A stretch of 64,000 bases of DNA from Gemmatimonadota bacterium (lineage in GTDB: Bacteria > Gemmatimonadota > Gemmatimonadetes > Gemmatimonadales > Gemmatimonadaceae): the NCBI GenBank assembly GCA_014192065.1, contig BJHH01000001.1, positions 1-64,000 of the forward strand, written 5' to 3'. Made by a program: the position numbers and the translations under genes. Within the stretch, counting starts at the first letter, position 1, and each line of letters opens with the position of its first letter. The notes beneath the pieces are model-generated. The model was not told the DNA's origin, did not search any database, and saw nothing but the letters and a program-made list of their open reading frames with translations. Below, piece by piece: positions 17,944 to 27,348 of this stretch.

Positions 17944-18805
17944 CCGGGACGGTGGTGAGTTCGGGGTGGTGCAGGCGCTCGAGGGTGAGCATCACGCGCT
18001 TGCGGTCCGGACCCCAGGCATAGCCGCCGAGCGCGCCGGTGCTGCGGAGCACGCGGTGGCATGGAATCAACCAGCTGATCGGATTGCGGCCCACGGCGTT
18101 GCCCACGGCTCGTGATGCGGCCGACTCGTCGATCGCCGCGGCCAGCGTACCGTACGTCGTCACGCGGCCGTCGGGCACGGTGAGGAGTGCGCGCCACACT
18201 TTCAACTGGAAGTTCGTTCCCTTCACATGGAGCGAGAGGCCGGGCACCGCGCGTGCGCCCGGTGCGGGGAAAGCGCGTGCAATGGCGTGCCTGGTACCCT
18301 GTTGATCGGGACGAAAGGTCGCGCGCTGCCAGTCCTGTTTCAGCGCCGCCAGCGAGGCAGCACTCGACACCGGACCCACGAACGCCAGATGGCAGATTCC
18401 GTTCGGCGTCGTGGCGATCAGACATTCACCAAATGGCGTACCATGGAACCCGTACGCGATGGTCAGCCCGTCGCCCGCGCGCGCCAAGTCACCCGGTGTC
18501 ACGGCCTCAGCGTTCAGGATCAGATCGTGCGCACGCGACGGCCCCGAGAGCCCGGCCGCGAGCGACGCTTCGAGTACGCTCTTGTCGCTCTGGATCAGCG
18601 ACTTGAGCAGTTCGGCAGTTTGGTGCTGGATGAACCGCTTGGGGCTGATGCCCGACCAGCGCGTGAAGAGTCGCTGAAAGTGCGATTCGCTCAGCCCCAC
18701 ATGGCGCGCGACGTCGGCGAGCGTGGGCTGGGACGCGCGCTGGGCGTCGAGAAAGCGGATGGCGCGCTCGATGCGGGCGTAGTCTAAAATCGGGTCGGTC
18801 GTCAT
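17891..18805 (-). CDS. AraC-type HTH / methylated-DNA-protein-cysteine methyltransferase fusion (Ada-like)
   Basis: 304 residues. The N-terminal two HTH motifs (TLADVARHVGLSESHFQRLF and the following SVLEASLAAGLSGPSRAHDL) are AraC-like. The C-terminal half is an O6-alkylguanine-DNA alkyltransferase: VTTYGTLAAAI, GNAVGRNPISWLIPCHRVL with the acceptor Cys in PCHRV, and TGALGGYAWG. Compared with E. coli Ada it lacks the N-terminal phosphotriester-repair/zinc domain that triggers activation. So if it regulates, it must sense methylation through the C-terminal Cys or another way. Repairs O6-methylguanine suicidally. ATG at 18805. Confidence 0.92.
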   Translation of the reverse strand: MTTDPILDYARIERAIRFLDAQRASQPTLADVARHVGLSESHFQRLFTRWSGISPKRFIQHQTAELLKSLIQSDKSVLEASLAAGLSGPSRAHDLILNAEAVTPGDLARAGDGLTIAYGFHGTPFGECLIATTPNGICHLAFVGPVSSAASLAALKQDWQRATFRPDQQGTRHAIARAFPAPGARAVPGLSLHVKGTNFQLKVWRALLTVPDGRVTTYGTLAAAIDESAASRAVGNAVGRNPISWLIPCHRVLRSTGALGGYAWGPDRKRVMLTLERLHHPELTTVPAMPPVRSAATRPAWRHA

Positions 18806-18900
18806 GGGTGCAGCATACGGGCTACCCGGGGTGCGCTCAATCCGATTCGTGCTGCATCGGATGCTTCGTGGGCGGGAGTGGGGACTGTCGACTCGCGTAC

Positions 18901-18918
18901 CGCCTCTGTGTGGAGGCG
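18901..18918. terminator. hairpin after nadE
   Basis: CGCCTC-TGTGTG-GAGGCG is a perfect 6-bp stem immediately after the nadE stop (minus strand). On the plus strand it is followed by TTT, so it is a better terminator in that direction. Confidence 0.5.
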
Positions 18919-18919
18919 T

Positions 18920-20785
18920 TTAGTAATCGACGGGGCGAAGGTAGCTCTCGCCGATGGCGGCAGCCGAGAGCAAGGCCACGGTCGCCAACTTGCGCTTCCA
19001 ATGTGTCCCATCGAGCCGCTTGCGCACGATCTCCACGTCGGCGGCCGCAAATCCGCGCGCGACGAGTTCGTGCGTCGCGTAGCCGTGCAGCAGCCAGTTC
19101 AGGATCTGGTCCGCCTTCGCGTAGCTGATGCCGAAGTCGCCTTCGTCAGTCTGGCCTTCAATCAGGTCGGCCGACGCGGGTTTGTCGACGATCTCCTTTG
19201 GCACACCGAGGTGTCGGGCGAACTCCCAGATCTGCGTCTTGAACAGGTCGCCGACGGGGTTCACCGGCGGCGAGTCGTCGGCGTGCCAGGTGAAATAGCC
19301 GAGCAACCGCTCGCTCTTGTTGCCGGTGCCAAGCGGGAGCGCGTGGTGCTTTGCGGCCAGATCGAAAAGCGCGATCATCCGCACGCGCGCCATCACATTG
19401 CCGCGGCGCGCAGGGCTCGCATCGGGTTCGGCGGCGAGGTAGCCGTCCACCGCGGCTGAGATGTCGAGGGTGCGTTCGCGAATGCCGAGCGCGTTCACGA
19501 CGAGCTTCGCGTGGGCGAGCGAATCGGGGCTAGATGTCCGGTAGGGCAGCCGAACGGCGGTCACGTGCTCGGGACCGAGTGCGCGCGCGGCCAACGTGGC
19601 TGTCACGGCGGAATCCACGCCCCCCGAGAGGCCGACGACGGCGTCTGTGAATCCGCGGCGCTTGAATTCGTCGCGCAGGAAGGCGACCAGCCAGCCTTCG
19701 ACCAGCGCGGCGTCGATGTTGAGCGGAGGCGGTTCGCCATGACTCGTGTGGCCGGTGCGAACGACCGCGATCGGCGGGCCGGCCTTCGCACCGGCGGGCG
19801 AGGGGCTCGCCGCCGTCAGAGCAGGCTGCTGTGCTGGCGCGGCCGGTGAGTCACTCTTCGTTGGCGCCATGGCCCCGCCGGCGACCCGCTCGAGCTCAGC
19901 GCGCATGGTTGGCAACGCGACACGGAGGTCGGAGAGCATTGGCGAGTCGGCGCGCGCACGCGTGATGTCGACCAGATCGACGTCGGCGGTGACGAGCGCT
20001 TCTTCCCAGAGCGGGCCTCGCGCGCGGAGGTCGCCTTGCGGACCCATCACAAGCGATGCGCCCGGGAACACCTTGCCGCCTTCGCTGCCCACGAGGTTCG
20101 CGAGCGCCACAAACACGCCATGCTCCTCGGCGATGTCGCGTATCAGTCGCTCCCAGCGGCCAACCGATGCCGGGGCGGCGCCCTCGCTACGAGGCTCTGT
20201 GCCAGCAGCGACGCCCTGCATTCCGCGCGCAGGCGCGGCGGCGCTGACAAACACCACCTGCGCGCCGTCGAGCGCGGCGATAGTTCCCGACAGCGAATGC
20301 CAGGCGTCCTCACAGACGAGGAGTGCGGTGCGGCCCCAGCGGGTGTCGAATGCCTTGATGCCGAACCCGCGCCCGACGAACCGTTCTTCGTCGAACATTC
20401 CGTATGTCGGCAGAAAGTTCTTCCGGTGGACGTGCAGAACCTGCGCGGCCCCGGACGGATCCAACGCGATGTAGACCGAACTGTTGTGGAGCGTGCCCTC
20501 GTGCTCTTCGTAGAACCCGATCACTGTGTCGATCGCCCGGCGCCCGCCGGCGGCGAAGTACGCGCCACCCAGCGCGGTGGCGAGGGTCGGTGCGGTCGTC
20601 GCCGTTTCGCGCACGGCGCCCTCGACGAAGTATCCGGAGAGGACCGTTTCTGCGAACTGCACCACCTCCGGTGCGGGATCGAGCGCGGCGGCTTGCGCGA
20701 GGATCTCGCCGATTCGCGCGATGTTGCCGGCGATATCGCCCTTCTTGGGCCGGAACTGGGCGAGCGCGAGACGCAGGACAGACAT
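18920..20785 (-). CDS. nadE: glutamine-dependent NAD+ synthetase
   Basis: ATP-dependent amidation of nicotinic acid adenine dinucleotide to NAD, with ammonia released from glutamine in a separate domain. 621 residues. The N-terminal nitrilase-type amidase has the triad Glu46 (FAETVLSG), Lys122 (HRKNFLPTYG) and Cys158 (LVCEDAW). The C-terminal synthetase has the PP-loop LSGGVDSAV (about 386-394), GTGNKSERLLGYFT and PASADLIEGQTDE. Between them, residues about 305-345 form an Ala/Pro/Ser-rich linker not found in most homologues. ATG 20785; the frame is open upstream but MSVLRLALAQF is the normal family N-terminus. Confidence 0.95.
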   Translation of the reverse strand: MSVLRLALAQFRPKKGDIAGNIARIGEILAQAAALDPAPEVVQFAETVLSGYFVEGAVRETATTAPTLATALGGAYFAAGGRRAIDTVIGFYEEHEGTLHNSSVYIALDPSGAAQVLHVHRKNFLPTYGMFDEERFVGRGFGIKAFDTRWGRTALLVCEDAWHSLSGTIAALDGAQVVFVSAAAPARGMQGVAAGTEPRSEGAAPASVGRWERLIRDIAEEHGVFVALANLVGSEGGKVFPGASLVMGPQGDLRARGPLWEEALVTADVDLVDITRARADSPMLSDLRVALPTMRAELERVAGGAMAPTKSDSPAAPAQQPALTAASPSPAGAKAGPPIAVVRTGHTSHGEPPPLNIDAALVEGWLVAFLRDEFKRRGFTDAVVGLSGGVDSAVTATLAARALGPEHVTAVRLPYRTSSPDSLAHAKLVVNALGIRERTLDISAAVDGYLAAEPDASPARRGNVMARVRMIALFDLAAKHHALPLGTGNKSERLLGYFTWHADDSPPVNPVGDLFKTQIWEFARHLGVPKEIVDKPASADLIEGQTDEGDFGISYAKADQILNWLLHGYATHELVARGFAAADVEIVRKRLDGTHWKRKLATVALLSAAAIGESYLRPVDY

Positions 20786-20880
20786 TGGATATGAAAGGTC
20801 GCACCCTCGCATCAGTAGCGCCAATGATGCCGGAACCCGTTGTGGCACAGACAGTTGCCTGCCGGGGTATCTTTCGGGTG

Positions 20881-22926
20881 ATGCGGCGCCTCGCCTTTCC
20901 GTTCGCCCTCGTGACACTGCTATTGCCCGCTGCGATCGCGGGGCAGCAGGCGGCAGCGCAGGCGGTAGCGCAGGCGCCCCTGTTGCCACAGGCGTCAGAG
21001 GCCTGGCAACTCATCACGCCGCCGCAGTCGTCGCAGGTGTACGCGCGCGATGGTTCGCTGATCGGCGAAATCGGCAAGGAGTGGCGGACAATCGTTTCGA
21101 TCAAGACGATGCCGGTCTACCTGCCCAGGGCATTCATCGCGGTCGAAGACCAGCGATTCTACGCCCACAACGGCGTGGACCTCGTGGGGATCGCGGGCGC
21201 GATCAAGGACAACCTGCTCGGGTCAAGCCGCGGCGCCAGCACGATCACGCAGCAACTCGTCGGCAACATGCATCCGGACCTCGTCGACCGGCGCGACAGG
21301 TCGCCGATGCGAAAATTGCGCGAGCAGAAGGCGGCGCTCGAGATGGAGCGGAACTACTCCAAGGCGCAGATCCTCGAGGCCTACCTGAACCAGATCAACT
21401 TTGGGCATGGCTGGTACGGCGTGGAGATGGCGGCGCGACACTATTTCGGAAAGGGTGTCGCGCAGGTGACACTCGCCGAGGCGGCCACGCTGGCGGCGAT
21501 GCCGAAGAGTCCCGTGCAGTACGATCCGGCGAGGTACCCGGACCGCGCGAAGAACCGACGCGACGCGATTCTCGACCTGATGGCGTCGCAGAAGCAGATC
21601 ACGAAGGACGAAGCGGCAGCGGCAAAGCGGGAGCGGGTGCGTACGGTGCCAACCGGCGGCATGTCGGCGCACGCGCCCTATTTCGTGGACGCCGTTCGCG
21701 TGGCGGCGGAGCGGGTGGGCATACCGGTGGCGCAGGGCGGATACCGGATCCTGACCGGACTCGATCCGGCGCTGCAGCGGGCTGCCGTATCGGCGTTGAT
21801 GGACGAGACGCAGGCGATCGAACAGCGTCCTGGCTGGACCCATCCGACGCTGGCGAACCATCCACGCGGGACCACCGACTACCTCCAGGGCGCGGTGGTG
21901 GCGATCGACCCGGCCACTGGTGACGTGCGCGCGCTGGTCGGCGGCCGCAACCATGCCGAAGCGCCGTTCAATCGTGCGACCAACGGACTGCGGCAGCCGG
22001 GTTCGAGCTTTAAGCCGTTCGTGTACGCGCGGGCGATCAACGACTCGATTCCTCCCAACGCGATTGTCCAGGACACGGCGATCCTGGTCCAGTACGACCG
22101 GCAGTCGTACCGCCCGAAAAATTCCGACGGCGAGTTCCTTGGCGCCATGACCCTGCGCGAGGCCATCGCCAAGTCGCGCAATCCGGTGGCGGTGCAGCTG
22201 TGGGAGCAACTCGGCGCTGACTCGGTCATTGCCTTCGCGAAACGCACGGGCCTGTCGACAGTGATCGCACCGTATCCCTCCAGTGCGATCGGCGCGTCCG
22301 TGGTCCGGCCACTCGATCTAGTGGCCGCGTACACGACCTTTGCGACGCTCGGCACGCCGATGGATCCGCGTCTGATCATCCGGATCGAGGACCAGGACCG
22401 GAAGCGCGTGTACGAGCGCGACGTGCAGACGTTGCCCGCGGTGCTCGCGCCAAACGCCGCCTATGTTGTGCGCGACATGATGCGCGACGTGGTGGAGCGG
22501 GGCACGGCCACGGCCGTCCGCCGCATTCTCCCTGGCGAGGTGCCGGTGGCCGGCAAGACCGGCACCACCGACGGCAACACGGACGTCTGGTTCGTTGGGA
22601 TGACGCCCGACATCGTGGCTGGCGTCTGGCTCGGGTTCGACCGACCGCAGACGATTGCTGATCGCGGTGTAGCGGGCGGTTCGCTCGCGGCACCGGTGTT
22701 TGCGCGTATGCTCGACCGGGCAGGATACGCGCGGGCGAGTGATGCCTGGGCCACGCCGCCGGCTGGCGTCGCCACGGCCGTGCTGGACCGGCAGTCGGGA
22801 AAAGTTGCGACGCCCGCTACGCCGATCGATCGTCGGTATGTCGAGTATTTTATTTCCGGCACCGAGCCAGGCGCGCTGCGAGTTCAGGTGCGCCGCCTGT
22901 TTGGCCTCGGCCCCATCGTGTTCTAA
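20881..22926 (+). CDS. bifunctional penicillin-binding protein (PBP1A/1C-type transglycosylase-transpeptidase)
   Basis: Polymerises and cross-links peptidoglycan outside the membrane. 681 residues. An N-terminal hydrophobic anchor/signal (LAFPFALVTLLLPAAIAG) is followed by the GT51 glycosyltransferase motifs VEDQRFYAHNGVD, GASTITQQLVGN and LNQINFGHGWYGVE. The transpeptidase domain shows the SxxK nucleophile in PGSSFKPF, SRN in AIAKSRNPVA and KTG in VAGKTGTTDGN. ATG 20881 is the last start before the anchor. Divergent from nadE with 95 nt between. Whether the N-terminus is cleaved or anchors the protein cannot be decided here. Confidence 0.93.
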   Translation: MRRLAFPFALVTLLLPAAIAGQQAAAQAVAQAPLLPQASEAWQLITPPQSSQVYARDGSLIGEIGKEWRTIVSIKTMPVYLPRAFIAVEDQRFYAHNGVDLVGIAGAIKDNLLGSSRGASTITQQLVGNMHPDLVDRRDRSPMRKLREQKAALEMERNYSKAQILEAYLNQINFGHGWYGVEMAARHYFGKGVAQVTLAEAATLAAMPKSPVQYDPARYPDRAKNRRDAILDLMASQKQITKDEAAAAKRERVRTVPTGGMSAHAPYFVDAVRVAAERVGIPVAQGGYRILTGLDPALQRAAVSALMDETQAIEQRPGWTHPTLANHPRGTTDYLQGAVVAIDPATGDVRALVGGRNHAEAPFNRATNGLRQPGSSFKPFVYARAINDSIPPNAIVQDTAILVQYDRQSYRPKNSDGEFLGAMTLREAIAKSRNPVAVQLWEQLGADSVIAFAKRTGLSTVIAPYPSSAIGASVVRPLDLVAAYTTFATLGTPMDPRLIIRIEDQDRKRVYERDVQTLPAVLAPNAAYVVRDMMRDVVERGTATAVRRILPGEVPVAGKTGTTDGNTDVWFVGMTPDIVAGVWLGFDRPQTIADRGVAGGSLAAPVFARMLDRAGYARASDAWATPPAGVATAVLDRQSGKVATPATPIDRRYVEYFISGTEPGALRVQVRRLFGLGPIVF

Positions 22927-22931
22927 CCCCC

Positions 22932-24521
22932 ATGGCATCCGTCATGCTTTCGTTCAACGTCCGCCTCGCGCTGGGCGCCGCGCTGCTTGCACTCGCCGCT
23001 TGTGCCAAGGACGCCACGGCGCCGATCAAGCCGGCGAGCGTGAGTGCCGCGAACAACGGCGCCAATGGTACGGTCGGCACGGTGCTGGCTACGGCGCCGA
23101 CCTTCACCGTCCTCGACCCGTCGGGCAACGCGATGGCCAATGTGTCGGTTGCGGTTGTCGTCAGCGGTGGTGGTGGGTCGATCGTTGGCGCGCCGACGAG
23201 GACCAGCGCCGGAGCGACATCCGTTGGCACGTGGACGCTTGGCAACACAGCCGGCATGAACTCGCTGACCGTCACTGTGAATGGTCTTGCCGCGCTGCTG
23301 ACCATCACCGCCACCGGCATGCCTGACGTGGCGTCGAAGATCACCGTGAACACCGGTGGCACGCAGTCGGCATTTGGCGGCGCGGCGCTCGCGTTACCGA
23401 TCAGCTTCAAAGTGGCCGACCGATTCAACAATGGCATCACGGACCAGGCGGTGACATTCGCGATCGTGGCCGGCGGAGGAAGCCTGTCGGGCCCGGCGAC
23501 CGCCACGACCGGCGCGGGTGGCCTCGTCTCCGCGCCGGAATGGACGCTCGGCAAGTCCACGGGTACGCAACAGCTTGGCGCCACGAGCGGGGCGATGGCG
23601 GCGGTGGCGTCGGCCAACGTCTCTTCCGACTTCAGTGTCGATGTGAGGTTCTTCGGTGCCGCGATGGATCCGACCATCCAGGCAGCGTTTACGGCGGCAG
23701 CGGCGAGAATCCAGGGGCTCGTCACCGGCGATCTCCAGAACTTCTCCGTGAACCAGGCACCGCTCGAGTTGGCAGGATGTGGCGTCACGGGCATCGCTGC
23801 GCTGCCAATCGGCGAGCAGATCGACGACATTCGGATCTACGCTCAGGCGAAGGTGATCGACGGCGTCGGCCTGGTCCTTGGTAGTGCCGGGCCCTGCTAT
23901 ACGCGGGACGGCGGGTCGGCGAGCGGTCTCACGCTAATTGCCGTGATGAACTTCGATGTGGCCGATCTGCAAAACCTACAGACGAGCAATCGGCTCAACA
24001 GCGTGATCCTGCACGAGATGCTGCACGCGGTCGGTGTTGGTACGCTCTGGTCGTCGAAGGCGCAGGTGAGCGGTGCAAACTCGCCGAACTCGGCGTTTAT
24101 CGGTGCGCACGCGGTGGCCGGCTGCCTCTTTCACGGCGGTGTCGCGGCCAATCAGTGCGGCAGCGGAACGGTTCCTGTGGAAACGATCGGCGGCATCGGC
24201 ACGCGCGATGTGCACTGGCGCGAGAACCCGAGCGCCACCGGCATCGGGTTCCGGACCGAACTAATGACCGGATTCCTCTCGCCAGCGGGCATCGCGAATC
24301 CGCTCAGTCGCATTACGATTGGTTCGCTCGGCGACATTGGCTATGTGGTGAACCTACTCTCCGCCGACAGCTACGCCGTGCCAAGTACGCTCGCCGCGTC
24401 GCTGTCCACGATTCGTGACGCGCAAGGGCTAGGCGAGTTCCAGCTCAATGAAACAGTGTTCCAGCCGATTGCGTCGATTGACGCATCGGGTCGCATCACG
24501 CCACTAAGGCAGAGGCCGTGA
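22932..24521 (+). CDS. Ig-like-domain lipoprotein with leishmanolysin-like (M8) metalloprotease domain
   Basis: 529 residues. The signal ends in a lipobox (ALLALAACAK), so it is probably a lipoprotein. Two Ig-like/invasin-type repeats (about residues 35-130 and 135-230; ITVNTGGTQSAFGG...) precede a protease domain with HEMLHAVGVG (HExxHxxG, zinc-binding) and a likely third ligand in RDVHWREN. LMTGFLSP resembles the Met-turn region of metzincins. Predicted surface protease. It follows the PBP gene by 5 nt. Its C-terminus SIDASGRITPLRQRP resembles the end of the next protein. Confidence 0.85.
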   Translation: MASVMLSFNVRLALGAALLALAACAKDATAPIKPASVSAANNGANGTVGTVLATAPTFTVLDPSGNAMANVSVAVVVSGGGGSIVGAPTRTSAGATSVGTWTLGNTAGMNSLTVTVNGLAALLTITATGMPDVASKITVNTGGTQSAFGGAALALPISFKVADRFNNGITDQAVTFAIVAGGGSLSGPATATTGAGGLVSAPEWTLGKSTGTQQLGATSGAMAAVASANVSSDFSVDVRFFGAAMDPTIQAAFTAAAARIQGLVTGDLQNFSVNQAPLELAGCGVTGIAALPIGEQIDDIRIYAQAKVIDGVGLVLGSAGPCYTRDGGSASGLTLIAVMNFDVADLQNLQTSNRLNSVILHEMLHAVGVGTLWSSKAQVSGANSPNSAFIGAHAVAGCLFHGGVAANQCGSGTVPVETIGGIGTRDVHWRENPSATGIGFRTELMTGFLSPAGIANPLSRITIGSLGDIGYVVNLLSADSYAVPSTLAASLSTIRDAQGLGEFQLNETVFQPIASIDASGRITPLRQRP

Positions 24522-24814
24522 TGCGCGCTGCGGTGCTGTCGGCCGTCGTGGCCATGATCGTGATTGGCTGTGGTGCCCCGAGAGAGAAGCAATCGGAGGC
24601 AACTCGCACGCTCCCATCGATCACGCCGCCGCCGGACTCTTCGACGCCTGCCATCGCCGACAGCGTGCCGGGCGACCGCGTCACGCGTGCCAGTTCGAAG
24701 GCGGGCGCGCAGGCAGAGACGGAGGCCGGCGAGAATGCACTTCGCGACAGCGCGTTTGGTCCGAAGTTCACGGTGGACCCGAACGGCAAGGTCAAGCCGA
24801 TCAAGCGGCCGTAG
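24521..24814 (+). CDS. small lipoprotein of unknown function
   Basis: 97 residues. MRAAVLSAVVAMIVIGCG is a lipoprotein signal with Cys near residue 18. The rest is Pro/Ser/Ala-rich and likely extended. It ends TVDPNGKVKPIKRP, similar to the end of the preceding metalloprotease. The ATG overlaps the previous TGA (a GTG one codon upstream, GTGA, is also possible), so the two are coupled and may form one unit. No family recognised. Confidence 0.7.
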   Translation: MRAAVLSAVVAMIVIGCGAPREKQSEATRTLPSITPPPDSSTPAIADSVPGDRVTRASSKAGAQAETEAGENALRDSAFGPKFTVDPNGKVKPIKRP

Positions 24815-24831
24815 CTGCGCGAGGCCGACGG

Positions 24832-27348
24832 CTACCGACTGGTGCCGACACAGGCCCCAGCAGTCGGCGTTCCCACGGCGGCCCGCAGGACGATGAGTGC
24901 GTCCAGTGCATCGATCCGGCCATCGCAATTGGCGTCGCCGTGTGGGGAGATCGTGAGTCCGGCCGCGAGCGGCATCCCGATGAGCGCCTGCTGAATGAGC
25001 AACACATCGGCGGCGTTCACCGCACCGTCGCGGTTGACGTCACCGCGCAGTACGGCCGTCGGGTTCGCGAGTGAATACCTGAACAGGCCGCGCCCGTGTG
25101 TGGATGCGACGAGCTGACGCGTCGTGGAATTGTACGACAGATCCGTCACGATCACGTTTGGTATTCCCGATGGCGAATTGGTCCAGGTGAGGCCGGCGTC
25201 CGTCGTCTCGTACACCCCCACATCGGTGCCGATGAAGAAATGGTTCGGCCCGTCGTCGATCATGACGATGGCGCTCGCGGGCATGTCCGGCAGGTTGCTT
25301 CCGGCGCTGGTCCAGGTCGTGCCGGCGTCGGTGGTGAGATACAGGTGGGATGTGCCCGAACCGCTGAACGACACGAGCGCGCGCGACGGCGTGGTCCGAT
25401 CGATGGCGAAGTCAGTGACTGTGCGGTTCGGCAAGCCGTTGGTACTCAGGGTCCAAGTCGTTCCACCATCCCGCGTGACCTGCACGTTGCCGTCGCTGGT
25501 GCCCACGTAAACAGTTAGCGGATCCGACTGTGCGACCGCGATGGCTTTGATGGTTCCCGTGCCCTTGGTCAGGTCGGGAGAGATCGGAGCCCAGAGCACG
25601 CCGTCATTGATCGTGCGGTAGAGCCGCATCGTGCCGAAGTAGAGTGTGGTCGGCGTGACCGGGTCCATGACCAGTGGTGGGATGAACTGCGCGCGGTCGC
25701 TCGTGGCGATTCCGGTCCGGACGTTGGGAAACGAGAAGCCAGAGCCGGCCGCAACACGCCGGTAGATGCATGGTCCCGTCGTGCTGCTCCACTGGCACGT
25801 CGTCCAGATCGTGCCTGGCGATGCGTAGCTAATCGCGCTGAAACCGCCGTCGCCACCGGTGATGGCATTGAACCACTGCGTGCCATTCGAGATCAGCGTT
25901 CCGTTGTCTTGCAGGCCGCCGAGCACAATGTTCGGGTCGGTCGGATGCTGGGAAATGCCTGGGTAGTACATCGACACGACGAGCCCCGCGTTTCGGCTCG
26001 TCCAACTGTCGCCGCCATCGGTGGAGACGAACACGCCGCCGTCGGTGCCGGCATATAGCTGGTGCGCATTTCTCGGGTCCACGACGATCGTCTGCCAATC
26101 GCAATGGATTCCGGTGCCGATCGCACTGAATGTGACGCCGCCGTCTGTGCTGCGGAACGCGCGCACGCCAGCGATGTAGATGCGGGCCGCGTTCGTGGGG
26201 TCAACCGCCAGTGCAAGGTCGTACGTTGCCTGCGACCCGAAGTGTGTCCGGCCGCTCGATGCAAAGATGATTCCACCTCCGGTCAGGGCCGTCATTGTAC
26301 CCGCGTTGTCGTCCCACTTGCTGACCGACTGAAATTTCGAGTCCTTCCCGCCTGCCAGTACCCACACCGAGTTTGGTTGAGCGGCCGACACCGCCAACTG
26401 GATGCGCCCGGTGGATGTAAAGTCGACGCTGCCGCTGGAGACCTGAGTCCAGTTGAGGCCGTTGTCGGTCGAGCGATAGAGGCCGCTGCGGGTGGAGCTG
26501 GTCGTGGTATAGTCAGCGACGCCCGCGAACACCGTGCCCGGTCGCCCCGGCAACGCCACGATCGATTTCACGGTGCCGAACAGCAGGGATTGTAGCCAGG
26601 TCGCGCCGCTGTTGGTGGAGCGATAGATCCCCGAGTTGGAATAGCTGAACATCAGTACCGTGCTCGTCGTGCTGCCCGCCGTGACCGGATCGATGAAGAA
26701 CTCATGGATGAATCCGCCGTTATAGGCGGTGAAATTCAGGTTCCCATTGTACGTGGCCCAAGTGGCGCCACCGTCGGTGGACCGAAACATGGCGCAGCCG
26801 GCCGCGCCACTTGATCGTCGGGCCGCGGCGTAGACGATGCTCGGGTTGACGGGATCGATCTTGACCGTCGACATCTGGAGGGTGCACTGCGAGTCGAAGA
26901 GTGGATTCCAACTCGCGCCGGCGTTGCTCGTGCTCCAGATCCCGCCATTGGGTGACGTCACGAACATCGTGTTGGCGAGCGTCGGGTGGAGCGTGATCGC
27001 ATCGATGCGCCCGGCATCGAGCTGCGGACCGGAATCCCAGTACCCGACGCCAAAGAAGCCGCTCGGTCCCATCGGCGACCACCCCCCCGACGACAGTCCG
27101 GCAAGTGCCGCAAACCCACGGTACCCAGTGCGGGCGAGCAACACCTGTTGGCGGACCCGCGCCATGGCCTCCCAGTCCACATCTCGACTGGGGTAGGCGC
27201 GCTGATCGTTGAACCACGCTTCACGGTGTCGTTGAAAATCCGCCCCCTCGTGCGCGTCTTGTGCGGCAAGCGACCCGCATGCCGCCAGCGTCACGAGTCC
27301 ACACACGGCGCGCGCCGCACGCAGGAATGCACCGCGCTTTCGCGTCAT
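24832..27348 (-). CDS. secreted beta-propeller (BNR/VPS10-like) protein with C-terminal dockerin
   Basis: 838 residues. Signal peptide MTRKRGAFLRAARAVCGLV...LAAQ, then many sialidase/BNR Asp-box-like repeats such as FRSTDGGATW, YRSTNSGATW, YRSTDNGLNW, VSTDGGDSW, VTRDGGTTW, TTDAGTTWT and ETTDAGLTW, forming one or two propellers as in sortilin-like glycosyl hydrolase homologues. The C-terminus is a type I dockerin: two calcium loops GDVNRDGAVNAADV and GDANCDGRIDALDA about 40 residues apart. SD AGGGAG precedes ATG 27348, which overlaps the preceding TGA (ATGA). Last gene of a four-gene coupled operon whose first two products carry cohesin-like modules. Substrate unknown. Confidence 0.88.
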   Translation of the reverse strand: MTRKRGAFLRAARAVCGLVTLAACGSLAAQDAHEGADFQRHREAWFNDQRAYPSRDVDWEAMARVRQQVLLARTGYRGFAALAGLSSGGWSPMGPSGFFGVGYWDSGPQLDAGRIDAITLHPTLANTMFVTSPNGGIWSTSNAGASWNPLFDSQCTLQMSTVKIDPVNPSIVYAAARRSSGAAGCAMFRSTDGGATWATYNGNLNFTAYNGGFIHEFFIDPVTAGSTTSTVLMFSYSNSGIYRSTNSGATWLQSLLFGTVKSIVALPGRPGTVFAGVADYTTTSSTRSGLYRSTDNGLNWTQVSSGSVDFTSTGRIQLAVSAAQPNSVWVLAGGKDSKFQSVSKWDDNAGTMTALTGGGIIFASSGRTHFGSQATYDLALAVDPTNAARIYIAGVRAFRSTDGGVTFSAIGTGIHCDWQTIVVDPRNAHQLYAGTDGGVFVSTDGGDSWTSRNAGLVVSMYYPGISQHPTDPNIVLGGLQDNGTLISNGTQWFNAITGGDGGFSAISYASPGTIWTTCQWSSTTGPCIYRRVAAGSGFSFPNVRTGIATSDRAQFIPPLVMDPVTPTTLYFGTMRLYRTINDGVLWAPISPDLTKGTGTIKAIAVAQSDPLTVYVGTSDGNVQVTRDGGTTWTLSTNGLPNRTVTDFAIDRTTPSRALVSFSGSGTSHLYLTTDAGTTWTSAGSNLPDMPASAIVMIDDGPNHFFIGTDVGVYETTDAGLTWTNSPSGIPNVIVTDLSYNSTTRQLVASTHGRGLFRYSLANPTAVLRGDVNRDGAVNAADVLLIQQALIGMPLAAGLTISPHGDANCDGRIDALDALIVLRAAVGTPTAGACVGTSR

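Noticed and set aside
20404-20880. N-terminal extension of the penicillin-binding protein
   Set aside because: It is antisense to nadE, very Arg-rich, and precedes the hydrophobic signal/anchor; ATG 20881 is the natural start.
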